A DNA stretch of 64,000 nt, taken from positions 1 to 64,000 of the forward strand of contig JALBUN010000020.1 in the NCBI GenBank assembly GCA_025174535.1, given 5' to 3'. Made by a program: the position numbers and the translations under genes. The DNA is from Cantharellus purpuraceus. Lineage: Eukaryota > Basidiomycota > Agaricomycetes > Cantharellales > Hydnaceae. The notes below the pieces were generated by a model. It saw only the letters and a program-made list of their open reading frames with translations, searched no databases and was not told where the DNA came from. Shown piece by piece: positions 23,601 through 34,027 of this stretch (the stretch's first letter is position 1; the number at the start of each line of letters is the position of its first letter).

Positions 23601-24069
23601 CTTGAGATGCAAGGTGGATGATTTGACCGGTCAGTCGCCCATATTATATATATGCACACTCAACCTTTGACCTGAGTCATTGCTCAGATATCAATGGGTT
23701 GGTCACTCAGAAGCAAGTCCGGTTCCGAGTAGAGCTTCAACCCTACCGCAGTCCGCTCCTTGTACCTTCTGCTCCTGATAGTCCTGGTCGCGCCATCACC
23801 ACCTTGGCACCACCGCAACCAGGTGCGCAATTTGCATGCACGCTGACACTTGTGCAGGAAAAGGGTGCACTGTCGACGTTTCGGGCGGTATATCAGAAGC
23901 TTCGGTCGGAATGGAGGTAATTGTTGCCTAATGCACTCCGGTGGATTAGGCGTTTACGTTGTTATGTAGGCTTGATGCATTGCAGTCTCCTGCTGCAGGA
24001 AGCACGTCATCTGCAAGTCATCCAGCTCCTGTCATGGAGAACGGAAATGAGTTCTTGATTGTACGGTGA
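20675..24069 (+). CDS. CAMK-type Ser/Thr kinase, Gin4/Hsl1/Nim1 group
   Basis: Cell-cycle and morphogenesis kinase group that in yeasts acts at the septin collar or cortex and opposes Wee1 (family knowledge). Exons 20675-20864, 20917-21124, 21175-21688, 21736-23629, 23688-23916 and 23970-24069 give 1044 residues. Kinase domain about residues 50-325: glycine loop GKGASGRVKIARH (formed across an intron), catalytic Lys in AAVKIL, Glu in the following helix, HRDLKPEN, DWG instead of DFG (KIADWGMAAF), the activation segment ETSCGSPHYASPE, and ADIWSVGVVLFALIAG. The middle is long, Ser/Pro/Arg-rich and disordered. The C-terminal 150 residues are folded (GVSVVLEDGQGWGVLRCKV.., FACTLTLVQEKGALSTFRAVY), in the position and style of a membrane-binding KA1-like domain. 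It ends LIVR. It appears intact. Confidence 0.9.
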
Positions 24070-24217
24070 GACGTTGTCATGTTGATGAGTTCTTAGTCCC
24101 CCCGCCCCCCATTTGTACTGCTGTGTCCATGCTAGACGATCCTTTTTGGATTATTCTCCGTCTAGTGCCAGGTGTGAAAAGTCAGGATTTTGGCGCTGGG
24201 TGAGAGTCAGACAGCAG

Positions 24218-24615
24218 CTACGGCCCAATCAGCCTAGCAACTTCATTCTCGTTGATTAGTGGTCTTACTAGTGCGGCACGCACACAAACTCGTGGCGACA
24301 TCTCTGGAGCCAGTCTCGAACTCCTAACACTAAGGAGTGTCTCCATGACTCGCGTTGACAATAATATGAGATCATCTGTGTTGGCCTTCTTGTTCCGGCG
24401 CCCCAACAAAACCCGTCTGACCTTAGACAATGGCTTTGAGGTCATTTGCGGTACTGAATGCAGGTACCTCAGTAACACGGTAGTTTCCCTAGTAGCGCAG
24501 GAAAGCTTCCTAGAGTTTTTAGAAGGTTTGATCGAGCCTGCATGGCAAACTGCAGATAAGTCATGTTGTTCTCGATTTGCATTCGGATCCTCTCTGCTGG
24601 ATTATCAACATTCAT
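24218..24615 (-). CDS. Possible small helical protein, gene model unresolved
   Basis: Two protein-like segments lie in different frames. The first, from the ATG at 24615, is amphipathic (ERIRMQIENNMTYLQFAMQ, then ARSNLLKTL). The second, ending at 24218, reads LLSTRVMETLLSVRSS then RAALVRPLINENEVARLIGP. They can be joined in phase by a roughly 100-nt intron starting GTTACTGAG and ending CAACACAG, but other joins exist. I do not recognise the family. The kinase gene ends about 150 bases before it in convergent orientation. Confidence 0.35.
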
Positions 24616-24880
24616 ATTGGAGCTTCAAACGGTGAGATCTGCCTAGAGAGTGTGATCACTCGAACTTTTGTACACTTCTATCTCAATGCATCTGCTTTCT
24701 TGCTCTGGGTTGAGTTTCGATGAAGTCTTGATGGTCGAACGGTGGAAAACAAGAACCCCACGGGTAGGTGTAGGTGTTCAACTGCATATACTAGCCTGAC
24801 AAAAGGAAAACGTGGATCTGTAAAGTAACCCTTCACCGTGGGCGGAGAAAGAAGGATCTCTGCGTGAGGATGGGAAAAGA

Positions 24881-24963
24881 TACATGAACGGGGAGTCGAA
24901 CCCCGGCCGCTTGCTGCCGTTACATAATGGAAGGCAAGCATGATACCGTTTCACCATTCATGT
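24881..24963 (-). tRNA. tRNA-Gly(TCC) with 12-nt intron
   Basis: The minus strand folds as a tRNA. The acceptor stem is ACATGAA/TTCATGT with discriminator A. The D arm is GTGA/TCAT with loop AACGGTA. The anticodon stem CTTGC/GCAAG encloses CTTCCA, a 12-nt intron and A. The variable loop is CGGC and the T arm is CGGGG-TTCGACT-CCCCG. The anticodon is TCC. The intron is at the canonical site and has the same length as in the other tRNA-Gly of this window. Confidence 0.9.
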
Positions 24964-25030
24964 GCTCGAGATGGAATTTTTGACTTTGTAATATATAGTG
25001 CGTACTAGGTATCGTGATCGTAACCTCAAG

Positions 25031-25300
25031 CATGATTTACGCTTTGTGGCAATGGCAACCGGGTGCTCTGGACGTAATTGTTGACGATGAATGGTGACAT
25101 AACAGCGTGTCGATGCCGTGACGTGATTCGGGCCGAGTGCACGACCCGGCCTTGCAGCATGCATGATTCACGCTTTGTGGCAATGGCAAGATACCGGGTG
25201 CTCTGGGCGTAATTGTTGACGATGAATGGTGACGGTCGACATAACTACGGCGTGTCGGCGCCGTGACGTGATTCGGGCCGGGTGCACGGCCAGGCCTTGC
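25031..25300 (+). repeat. Tandem duplication of about 130 bp
   Basis: Units 25031-25156 and 25162-25300 share CATGATT(T/C)ACGCTTTGTG, the block around GGGTGCTCTGG(A/G)CGTAATTG, GACGATGAATGGTGAC and CCGTGACGTGATTCGGGCCG. They differ by scattered substitutions and small insertions (for example GATA, GTCG), so the duplication is not brand new. It is non-coding and lies just beyond the tRNA gene. Confidence 0.85.
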
Positions 25301-26659
25301 CCCCTTGCCTCATGTGAAATCCTTCACACTTGCACGATGGGATGGGCGTATCAACTTTGAATACGTATACCTTAATGTAAGGTCTGAGGCGATGAATAGT
25401 GTTGTCATTAAAAAATGAATATTCTCGGAACTCGTTTTCCGGTCTAGATTATGAATTGACCTTGGATTCTTTGCATTGAGGCTTACTGAAGCTAGCGTCG
25501 ACTAGACAACACCATTCCACTCTCGTGCAGCGTGTATCTTCTATCACAGATAGGCACACAGATGGGCACTAGAACGTTAGACAAGGTATAGTAGTTTTCG
25601 ACAACATTCACTGAAGACCATGCCATTTATTTGAATGGGAACTTGAGTACTTAGGCACATGATACTGTACATTAGCCGCGTGATACCATACAGAAATGTG
25701 TGAAAAAGGTATGGGTCCATTTCCAGCGGTCGAGTTGCATTATAGTTCACGACTTTTGAGTCAAGCCCTGATGATATTCTTGGACATGCACAAAGTGTTG
25801 GATTATCAAGACCGGCGAAGACGGAACATTGGCACAACGACCGCAAACGTACACGTACAGTCCGTAGGACGCGGCAGTCCTAATTTTCTGTCTGAGTGTA
25901 GCCATATGACTCGGTATATAGGTCCTGTACCATGCTCAGTTGTTTGCTCCCCGCACCGACTGAAGTCCTCACTTAACAAGCCCCCTCTTCGCGTCTTATT
26001 CCCATTACAAAGATAACACTGGTAGAATGGGATACCAATAGCCGTGGGAGAAAGTCATGCTTATTTGAAATTTGAGCATTACGGTTGTGGGACTTGAAGA
26101 GCGGAGGAAAACCAAAGCAGGATGACATTCAATGAAAAAAAAGGATAGTTAGCATACCGAGGTGCACGGTAACTTGCATGTCCGGCCGGTCAATATCAAC
26201 TTGAAATGAAAGCGGCCTTGTGCACATTAAACGGCTGTCACTGTCTTGTCAAGTCGACATACATTGATAGCTCGGGGCAAGATCTTACCGTTGGCCACAT
26301 GGTATTAAGGACCCACTTTAAGCTTAAGGCGAAAGAGAACCACAGCCCAGTGGCCTTTACTTCGGGCCATTCAATTCAATTGAAATATTGAGTCGCACGC
26401 AAGCTTTGCTTACGTGAATCGCCGCTACAGTACATACCTCTTGAACGCAGGCATGCTAAACATCGGCATCATCGACGAACCTGGCGCTCTGATTTTTTTA
26501 TTGGTATACAATAATCACGATATGACTCCCTATGTTACGTATTTGCAAGTTAAGAGTATAAAGACTTCATGGTTCACCGCTGAAATAGCCCCAATCTCAC
26601 TTTCTGATTCCACTTACCACCTGAGTGTTCAAACGCTCACTCACTGATTTCTCAGCACC
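25301..26659. other. Intergenic, DyP1 upstream region
   Basis: No gene recognised. A TATAAAG at 26557, about 100 bases before the first DyP start codon, is the likely core promoter of that gene. Short frames are unlinked. Confidence 0.5.
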
Positions 26660-28833
26660 ATGGCCGTACCAACTCCTTTTCTCAATTTGTCTGACATTCA
26701 GGGGGATATTATGTTCGTACCGTTCATATTTGCGCTTTCATTCATGTCATTATTTCGACAGACTCGGCTTCCCCAAGCGTGTGGAAGACTTCATCTTCTT
26801 TGCAATCAATGGAGATGTCTCTTCTTTTAGGCGTGTCATTGGCAGTGAACAATTCCTGGAGCTGATTACCCCCGTTTCGTGATTATTGTCTTTCATACTC
26901 AACTCAGTTGGCGTGGACTGATGCGCTTTACGGCCTCCAGTAACACTCAAGATATGCGGAGAACGATCCAGCAACACAAGGCGCAGTTTTCAGGAACACA
27001 AGCCCCCTTAATTCCGCTGGCTGCTGTCAACATTGCTTTTACGCAATTTGGCCTAAACTTGGTGAGTGGGATATTCCGCAACTCTCTAATAGTGGAGTGT
27101 GACTGATTCTGTGCAGTGCGGGCTTACCGACGATATTGGTGACCCTGCATTCAGAAATGGACAATTTTCAAATGCGCAGGAACTTGGAGATAATGGTACA
27201 GTGGTCGGTGGACGGTTCGACCCCGATTGGCACCCGGCGTTCAAGGGCGTAATCCATGGTGTTATCCTCGTGCGTCGTTTCACGGCGCCTCACGCGCAGA
27301 ATATCCTCGCTAACTTCAAGCTGAAATTTAGGTCGCAGGAGATAGTGCGCAGAGCCTTCGGGACACAGAGACGAAACTGTTCGAGCTGCTCGGGAACAAC
27401 ATCACACAAGTGTTCAAGGTTTTCGGGCAAGCACGTCCGGGTGCTGAGAAAGGCCACGAGCATTTTGGATACATGGATGGTATCTCTGACCCTGCCGTGC
27501 AGGGAATTGTCTCTCCCCTTCCTGGCCAGCACCTCATCCCTCCTGGCGTTTTGCTTATGGGCCAACCTGGAGATAATGTTCCACGCCCTAATTGGGCCAT
27601 TAATGGTAGTATTATGGTGTATCGCCATCTCGACCAGCTGGTGCCAGAGTTTGACGAGTTCAAGCGAGAAAATCGTCTTTTCCCGTTCGAACTCCCTATT
27701 GAAGAAGGTGCAGAACTCCTCGGAGCAAGACTAATGGGTAGATGGAAGAGTGGTAAGCTACTTATTATTGCAATGTTATCATGATCTACTTAATGTTGTC
27801 GCATTCTAGGCGCGCCTGTCGATATCTCACCTCTTAAGGACGACCCTGTTCTTGCTGATCCCCCAAGAAACAATATTTTCGACTTTTCCATCGTGAGCGT
27901 TCGAGGTTTGACTTGTTTGAGACGGCAGTTGCTAGATAAATCTACAGAACAAGGACCAAACAAGCTGTCCGTTTGCAGCGCACATCCGTAAGATGAACCC
28001 CCGTTCGGACCTACCACCTGATGCCGTTGCTGCTCACTCGATCAAGCGCTCGGGTATTCCATTCGGTCCGGAGGTCACCGACGTTGAGCGCAGTCAGAAC
28101 AGGACTTCAAACGAGAGAGGGCTTGCCTTTGTATGCTATCAAAGCAATCTATCCCAAGGGTTCGAGTTTATGCAAAAGTGTACGTCAGTTTAGATCAAGC
28201 AGAGCTTGTCCAGCGTTTACTAACTGACTGTTTTATCAGCGTGGGCGAATAATGTCGGGTTCCCTATCAACAAACCTATCCTTCCAGGATTTGATCCGAG
28301 TATGTGTTCCAATCATTGACTGATTCATGACTAAACGTCCCATTGTTGCAGTTATCGGCCAGAACAGTTTCGGCGGACGTCAGATGAGTGGATACGACCC
28401 TCGTGCACAGGCAAATACCCTCCCCCTTCCTCAATTTGTGGTTTCGAAAGGAGGAGCGTACTTCTTTTCACCATCGATCTCCACCCTCAGGACCAGGATT
28501 GGTATTCCCGTTGGTGCTCCCATTATACCCATTGGCGGAGGTGCACCTATTATTCCCATCGGTGGAGGCGCACCCATTATTCCCATCGGTGGAGGCGCAC
28601 CCATTATTCCCATAGGTGGAGGTGCACCCATTATTCCCATAGGTGGAGGTGCACCCATTATTCCCATAGGTGGAGGTGCACCCATTATTCCCATAGGTGG
28701 AGGTGCACCCATTATTCCCATAGGTGGAGGTGCACCCGTTTTTCCCGTCAGTGGAATTATTCCCATTGGAGGGGCTCCCGTCGCTCCCATCAGTGGAATT
28801 ACTCCTATTGGTGGACCCATTATGCCTGCCTAG
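26660..28833 (+). CDS. DyP-type peroxidase 1 with C-terminal GAPIIPIGG repeats
   Basis: Heme peroxidase of the dye-decolorizing family; uses H2O2 to oxidise dyes and phenolics. Nine exons (26660-26712, 26762-26878, 26941-27061, 27117-27269, 27332-27752, 27810-27892, 27948-28179, 28240-28299, 28352-28833) give 573 residues. Seen: NLSDIQGDI near the start, LGFPKRVEDFIFF, GHEHFGYMDGISDP with the catalytic Asp (about D197) of the G-x-x-D-G motif, CPFAAHIRK with the proximal heme-ligand His (about H328), ERGLAFVCYQSN with a conserved Arg, and SKGGAYFFSPS near the end of the core. The core ends near residue 465. The rest is eight nearly perfect nine-residue GAPIIPIGG units plus diverged ones, ending GGPIMPA, which ordinary DyPs lack. 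There is no signal peptide: the ATG is about 15 residues before the conserved IQGDI, and a TATA box lies 100 bp upstream. It appears intact. Confidence 0.93.
28513..28830 (+). repeat. In-frame 27-bp coding minisatellite in DyP1
   Basis: Eight 27-bp units (28513-28728), each encoding GAPIIPIGG, are followed by shorter diverged units to the stop. The DNA differences are mostly third-position (GGC/GGT, ATC/ATA), and the later units are identical, a sign of recent local expansion. A collapsed, frameshifted relic of the same tract is at about 33912-34027. Confidence 0.92.
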
Positions 28834-30308
28834 GCGAAATGTCTATTTCTTTGAGTAACAAAGAGTGGGGGCCTTCAATATTCACTTTGACCCATCTTGA
28901 TTGACGAATTATGTACGAGCGTACGATCTACCTCGGTAGCCAGTTTTCAGTTGTAACGGCAACAACTGTTCTTCCGAATGAATGTTTGTGAGACGATGTT
29001 TGTCCAGGCGAACTTAGAAGCCTTGTTTCCTGCTCGAACTTGAAGTTTTCCAGAACCCGGCTGAAGTTCAGCTTATCTGTCGACATCATTTCTATTGAGT
29101 GATGTCGACAGGTGTAATTCGTGTTTTCATTATCATGTACACCCGCAGGACTTGCGTCGGGCCTAAGACGTGCTAGAGTTGATCTTTCGACAACTACAGG
29201 AAGTCTCCAATGATTCCGTACGGCTGAACGAACACGTGCACACTTCAGAGGAACTGCCAATGATGTCTATTGACAGATCCCTCAATGCAAAGGACTCAAT
29301 GTCGATTCTTGATTTACGACATGGCATGAATGCACGTTTGTGCTTCTTTGTGACGTATTGATGAATTAGGCTCATGATGACACTAGACATGCTTGGGCTG
29401 TTGGGCAACCGAAAAAAACCACGTTGCGTTCCAGATACTAAAACCACATATGTACAAAAAAAAACAATAGTTACCGCTCGAAGGTCCACGCATATAATGT
29501 TGGTAGTTGGTCAATGCATGGCCAGGAGGGTTGCAGTATCAGCAGCGCAGCACGTTCTGAGACTGAAGACATGCCGTTTACATTATGGCTCTCTTGGATA
29601 AGATGCGCCAAGGAGAATGGTAGCCGGCATATTGATAGCCGTGCTATTACTGTAAGAGTCATATTTGAAAATTCTGAACATTGCCATGTCCGATGACCGG
29701 CCGGAACACGATCAGAAGAGGGTGTCATTAAGTGAATTGGGGATACGTACCGCAGCCAAGTAGCCAGCCTTCGTTGGACCCAAAATTAATCGGATCGAGT
29801 CGTAGACTGTAGGACAGTCTGTCTTTCGCATGGAACCCAACTCTTTGATCCATAAGACCATTCTCCGAGCTATGTAGAGTTAACGAGACAATAGCGGCCG
29901 TTTAACGCTCAGAGATGTTTGCGTTAGAAGACTATTGATCGGACGTTCAAACATGAACGCGTTGCCTCTCACTTAATACAGTACGTACGGCAGTTGTCCC
30001 TGAGTTCTCCATTCATGTGGCTGTCTTTTGAACTCCATTTACAAATGCCATTAAGACGCTACCACATACGAAACTTCACCTAGGCTGCATGCGGCCAAAC
30101 TTGACGGTTCTTCCTGGCGTTCTGATTTTCCTTGCTGTCAACTTGCTGTCACATGGTTGCTCCTTCCAGCCGGTTTTCAGCATGGTCTTATGAACCGATG
30201 GAACGCTTTAAATGGGTATAAATACTACCAGGTCCACAACCAAATTGCCCAAGCCCCCTCATCTGATTTTACTTACCATCTGAATTCTTACTCACTGATT
30301 TCTACACC
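28834..30308. other. DyP1-DyP2 spacer, duplicated later in the window
   Basis: No gene recognised. The region recurs in diverged form at 34028-36083. It holds a perfect 12-base inverted repeat (29077-29088 with 29100-29111, arms CTGTCGACATCA and TGATGTCGACAG, 11-base loop) and, at 30217, the DyP2 TATA box TATAAATA. Confidence 0.6.
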
Positions 30309-32185
30309 ATGACCGTACCAAATCCTCCTCCTATTGATTTGACTAACATTCAAGGGGATATTATGTTCGTACCCACCATTTACATTTGTGCTCTCATCCA
30401 TGTCATTATCTCGACAGACTCGGATTCCCCAAGCGTGTGGAAGACTTCATCTTCTTTACGATCAATGAGGATGTTTCTTCATTCAGGCGCGTCGTCGGCA
30501 GTAAGGAATTCTTGCAGTTGATCACTCCCGCTTTGTGATTATTGCGCTACTCAGCTCACCGCTGCCGTGGACTGATGCACTCTACAGTTATGTTCAAAAT
30601 TTTCGCAATAAGATCAAGGAACATAAGGCTCAATTTGCAAGAGGACAGGCTCCCTTGATTCAGATGGCTGCCGTCAACATCGGTTTTACGAAGGATGGTC
30701 TAAACTTGGTGAGTGGGGTGGTCTGAAATCGTGTGGAAGTGGTGGGGCGTGACTGGTTCTCTTCAGTTTAACCTCCCGGGCAGCCTCGGTGACGTGCCAT
30801 TCGAACAGGGACAATTTGCAAATGCGAAAGACCTGGGAGATAATGGTACGATGCACGGTGACAGGTTCGATCCCGATTGGTTCGCTGCGTTCAAGGGTGT
30901 TATCCATGGCGTTATCCTCGTGCGTCGTCTCACAATGTTACCTGCCCAGGAAATCCCTTTAACTTCAAGGTGAATTTCAGGTTGCGGGAGATAGTAGGAC
31001 CAGCATTGAGGCTGTGGAGGCGACACTATTAGAGCTTCTTGGGAACAGTATCACAGAGGTTCATAGAGTTTCTGGACGAGCACGACCACACCCCTATAAA
31101 GGCCGCGAGCATTTTGGATACATGGATGGCATCTCCGAACCTGCGGTGGAAGGAATTGTATCTCCCCTTCCTGGCCAGCCCGTGATCCGTCCTGGTGTTC
31201 TGCTATTGGGCCGAGATGGAGACATTGTTCCACGCCCCAATTGGGCCCTTGATGGCAGTATTATGGTTTATCGCCATCTTGAGCAGAAGGTTCCAGAGTT
31301 TGATGAATTCAAGAGACAACATGCTCTACCCGCTGACACCGAGGAAGAAGGCGCAGAACTCTTTGGAGCTAGGCTAGTTGGTAGATGGAAGAGCGGTGGG
31401 TCACTTGTTTTATTGTAATGAGCTGGTGCTTAGTGGCGCGGCATTCTAGGCGCGCCCATCGCTGTCGCACACCTCAAGGATGACCAAGTGCTTGCAGATG
31501 ATCACCTAAAAAACAATGATTTCATCTTCAATGTCAGTGTTCGAGATTTGACGTGTCTGGGATGGCAGTTGTTGATTGAATCAACAGCGAGAAAGCCAGG
31601 TGGAATGTCCATATGCAGCCCACGTCCGTAAGACGAACCCGCGTAACGATATAGGATCCAACATTACTGGTAACTTGATCAAGCGCGCTGGTATTCCATT
31701 CGGTCCGGAGGTCGGCAACGCCGAACGCAGTCAGAAAAAGACGCTGCAGGAGAGGGGGCTGTCTTTCGTATGCTATCAAAGCAATCTAACCAGAGGGTTC
31801 CAGTTTATGCAAAGGGGTACGTCAGTCCAGATCTAGTAGAGTTTGTCCCGTGCTTGCTGACTGACTGCTTCGACATCAGCCTGGGCGAACGACCCCACGT
31901 TCCCCTTCGGCAAAGGTATCCAGCCAGGCTTCGACCCGCGTATGTATTCCAATCATTGCCTAACCCGTGCCTTAATGTTGCATTGTTGCAGTCATCGGCC
32001 AGAATAATGGTGGTCAACGTTTCATGAGTGGATACAATCCCAACGCGCCGACCGAGCGTCTTACCTTTAGACCAGAAGATCAATTCGTGTTTTCGAAAGG
32101 AGGAGCGTATTTCTTTACGCCATCGATCACCACCCTCGGGAGCGAGATTGGTATTCTGGCTGGTGCTCCTATTAAGCCTGCCTAG
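30309..32185 (+). CDS. DyP-type peroxidase 2
   Basis: Second intact DyP paralog. Exons 30309-30364, 30418-30534, 30588-30708, 30767-30919, 30981-31395, 31450-31532, 31588-31816, 31880-31939 and 31992-32185 give 475 residues. Exons 2, 3 and 4 are exactly the same length (117, 121, 153 nt) as in DyP1 and DyP4. Motifs: NIQGDI, REHFGYMDGISEP with catalytic Asp (about D198), CPYAAHVRK with heme-ligand His (about H327), and ERGLSFVCYQSN. The tail is short (ILAGAPIKPA) and has a single remnant of the GAPI unit, not the array of DyP1. There is no signal peptide. A TATA box (TATAAATA) at 30217 is 92 bases before the ATG, so no upstream exon is expected. Confidence 0.93.
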
Positions 32186-32739
32186 GCGAATTGTCTGAAT
32201 TTTGGTGATATCTTGAACCTGCAAGTTGATCTATCTTGAAGAATTATGCACATATGATCTGCTTCAACAGCCAGCTTTCACCAGCCGGTTGTCATAACGA
32301 TGGCTGTTCCTTCGAATAAACGTGTTCTTTCTTTAGTGACGCGCAGAGTTTGATGAGAGATGCGTCTTTTCCTGCTTGAATTCGATCAACTGCAGCGCAC
32401 TGGTATTCACTGGCTCTAGGCACAGCCAGAAAAACCGAACTTGAAAGGGACACGCGCTGCAGGAGCAATTAAGTCTATCGCTCGGTTTATGCGAGAGTAA
32501 TTAGAGAGATCTATTAGCTCGTCTCCATGTATCTGGCTTATTTCGACCTGGTGCCAGAATGGCCTGACGACCAATGCTGCTTTAATTTCCCGCCCCATGC
32601 TTCGTTTTAAAACACATTGATGATTCCGATTAGTAGGTACTTTCGTACTTGCCGCTTGGATAACTTGCCATGCCGGTGGACTGCATGGAGATGCCAAGTG
32701 ATGCCAGGTGGTGTCGTGGAAATGATCCTCGTCTATCCT

Positions 32740-33505
32740 GCTGGGTAATGCTCAGATATGAGACAAAACAATGTAGATAAATTGATGTCAAGCGGTATCC
32801 GCTTTGTTTGGGTTCGATGTTTTCGCAGTGTCAGGGAGTGATAGATGTAAGAACCGTGATCGTGAGTCCGGTACTACCCATATTATTACTTCTGAACTGT
32901 ATCACAATACTAATATGAGACTGAGACAAAAATAAACCATATAAGTAGCTAGTGATATCTATGTATGTAAGGCATTCTTAACCGGATACCATCTTGGTTG
33001 TGAACGCTCTTTTGAGAAAACGCTACTAAGTTGACCAACTCCGCTACAACTTTTGAGTTTTCGTTAAATCCAAAAACACTACCATTCGAGATACCACGGC
33101 ATGACCAACCGGTGAGTACTTCAAAACAAACCTACAACTGATATCACTACCAAAGACACGTCTACAAGAACAGGCCGAACTTACAGAAGACTTGCAAAAA
33201 GAGGACACGTTCCGCGAGTATGGATGCTGAACAGAATATTGATGCCAGTAATGAAGACCGACTCAGCACTTTGAGAAGACCTCTTGAATAAGGGTGGCAC
33301 TGGTCGGGGAACCATGGACCCGACACCAATCCCTGAAGGAGCCTTGGAGGCCCCACACCGCTCTAACCAAGGTATTCCATCGCACCTGGCATTGCAATTA
33401 CCCATGCAAGGGGGAGAACCAACACCGAGGGTGTTAACCCCAATGAGGCCAGTCCCGCCCTTGAGGCACAGGAACAGCCTGAGTACACAACCAGTCCAGC
33501 TGCAG
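32740..33505 (+). mobile_element. LTR-retroelement 5' fragment at duplication joint
   Basis: This stretch has no counterpart in either duplicated block. A TGTAAG at 32846 and later segments (GTTAAATCCAAAAAC, TGACC..CCGGTGAG) resemble the LTR start and post-LTR leader of the Gypsy element at 57786-58080 (AATAAATCCAAGTAC, TGATC..CCGGTGAG). A Pro/Thr-rich frame from 33284 is in the place of a gag N-terminus. It ends abruptly inside DyP-derived sequence near 33505. The family assignment is by these short similarities only. Confidence 0.5.
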
Positions 33506-34027
33506 AGCACTTCAAACGGGAGGGGGAGTGCCTTTGTATGCCATCAAAGCAATCTATCCCAAGGGTTCGAGTTTATGCAAACGTGTATGTCAGTTCAGAT
33601 CTAGCCGAGCTTGTCCAGTGTTTACTAACCGACTATTTCATCAGCGTAGGCGAACAACGGGTTCCCTATCAACAAACCTATCCTTCCACGGTTTGACCCA
33701 AGTATGTGTTCCGATCATTGATTGATCCATGGCTAAACGTCCCATTGTTGCAGTTATCGGCCAGAACAGTTCCGGTGGATGTAAGATGAGTGAATACGAT
33801 CCTCGTGCACAGGCAAATGCCCTTCCCCTTGCTCAATTTGTAGTTTCGAAAGGAGGAGCGAATTTATTTTCACCATCGATCTCCACTCTCAGGACCAGGG
33901 TTAATATTTCCGTTGGTGCTTCCATTATTCCCATCGGTCGAGGCTCACCCATCATTCTCATTGAGGTGCTCCCGTCGTTCCCATCAGTGGAATCACTCCT
34001 ATTGGCGGGCCCATTATGCCTGCCTAG
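33505..34027 (+). pseudogene. DyP1 3' fragment
   Basis: Contains the exon 7 end (CHQSNLSQGFEFMQ), the exon 8 equivalent and the exon 9 equivalent of DyP1. The 5' two-thirds of the gene are absent, replaced by retroelement sequence. The repeat tail is collapsed to about two units and frameshifted before a relic of GGPIMPA. It is not a working gene. Confidence 0.9.

Noticed and set aside
28431..28820. Minus-strand 129-codon frame over the DyP1 tail
   Set aside because: Shadow of the 27-bp coding repeat; the plus-strand frame continues a recognised enzyme.
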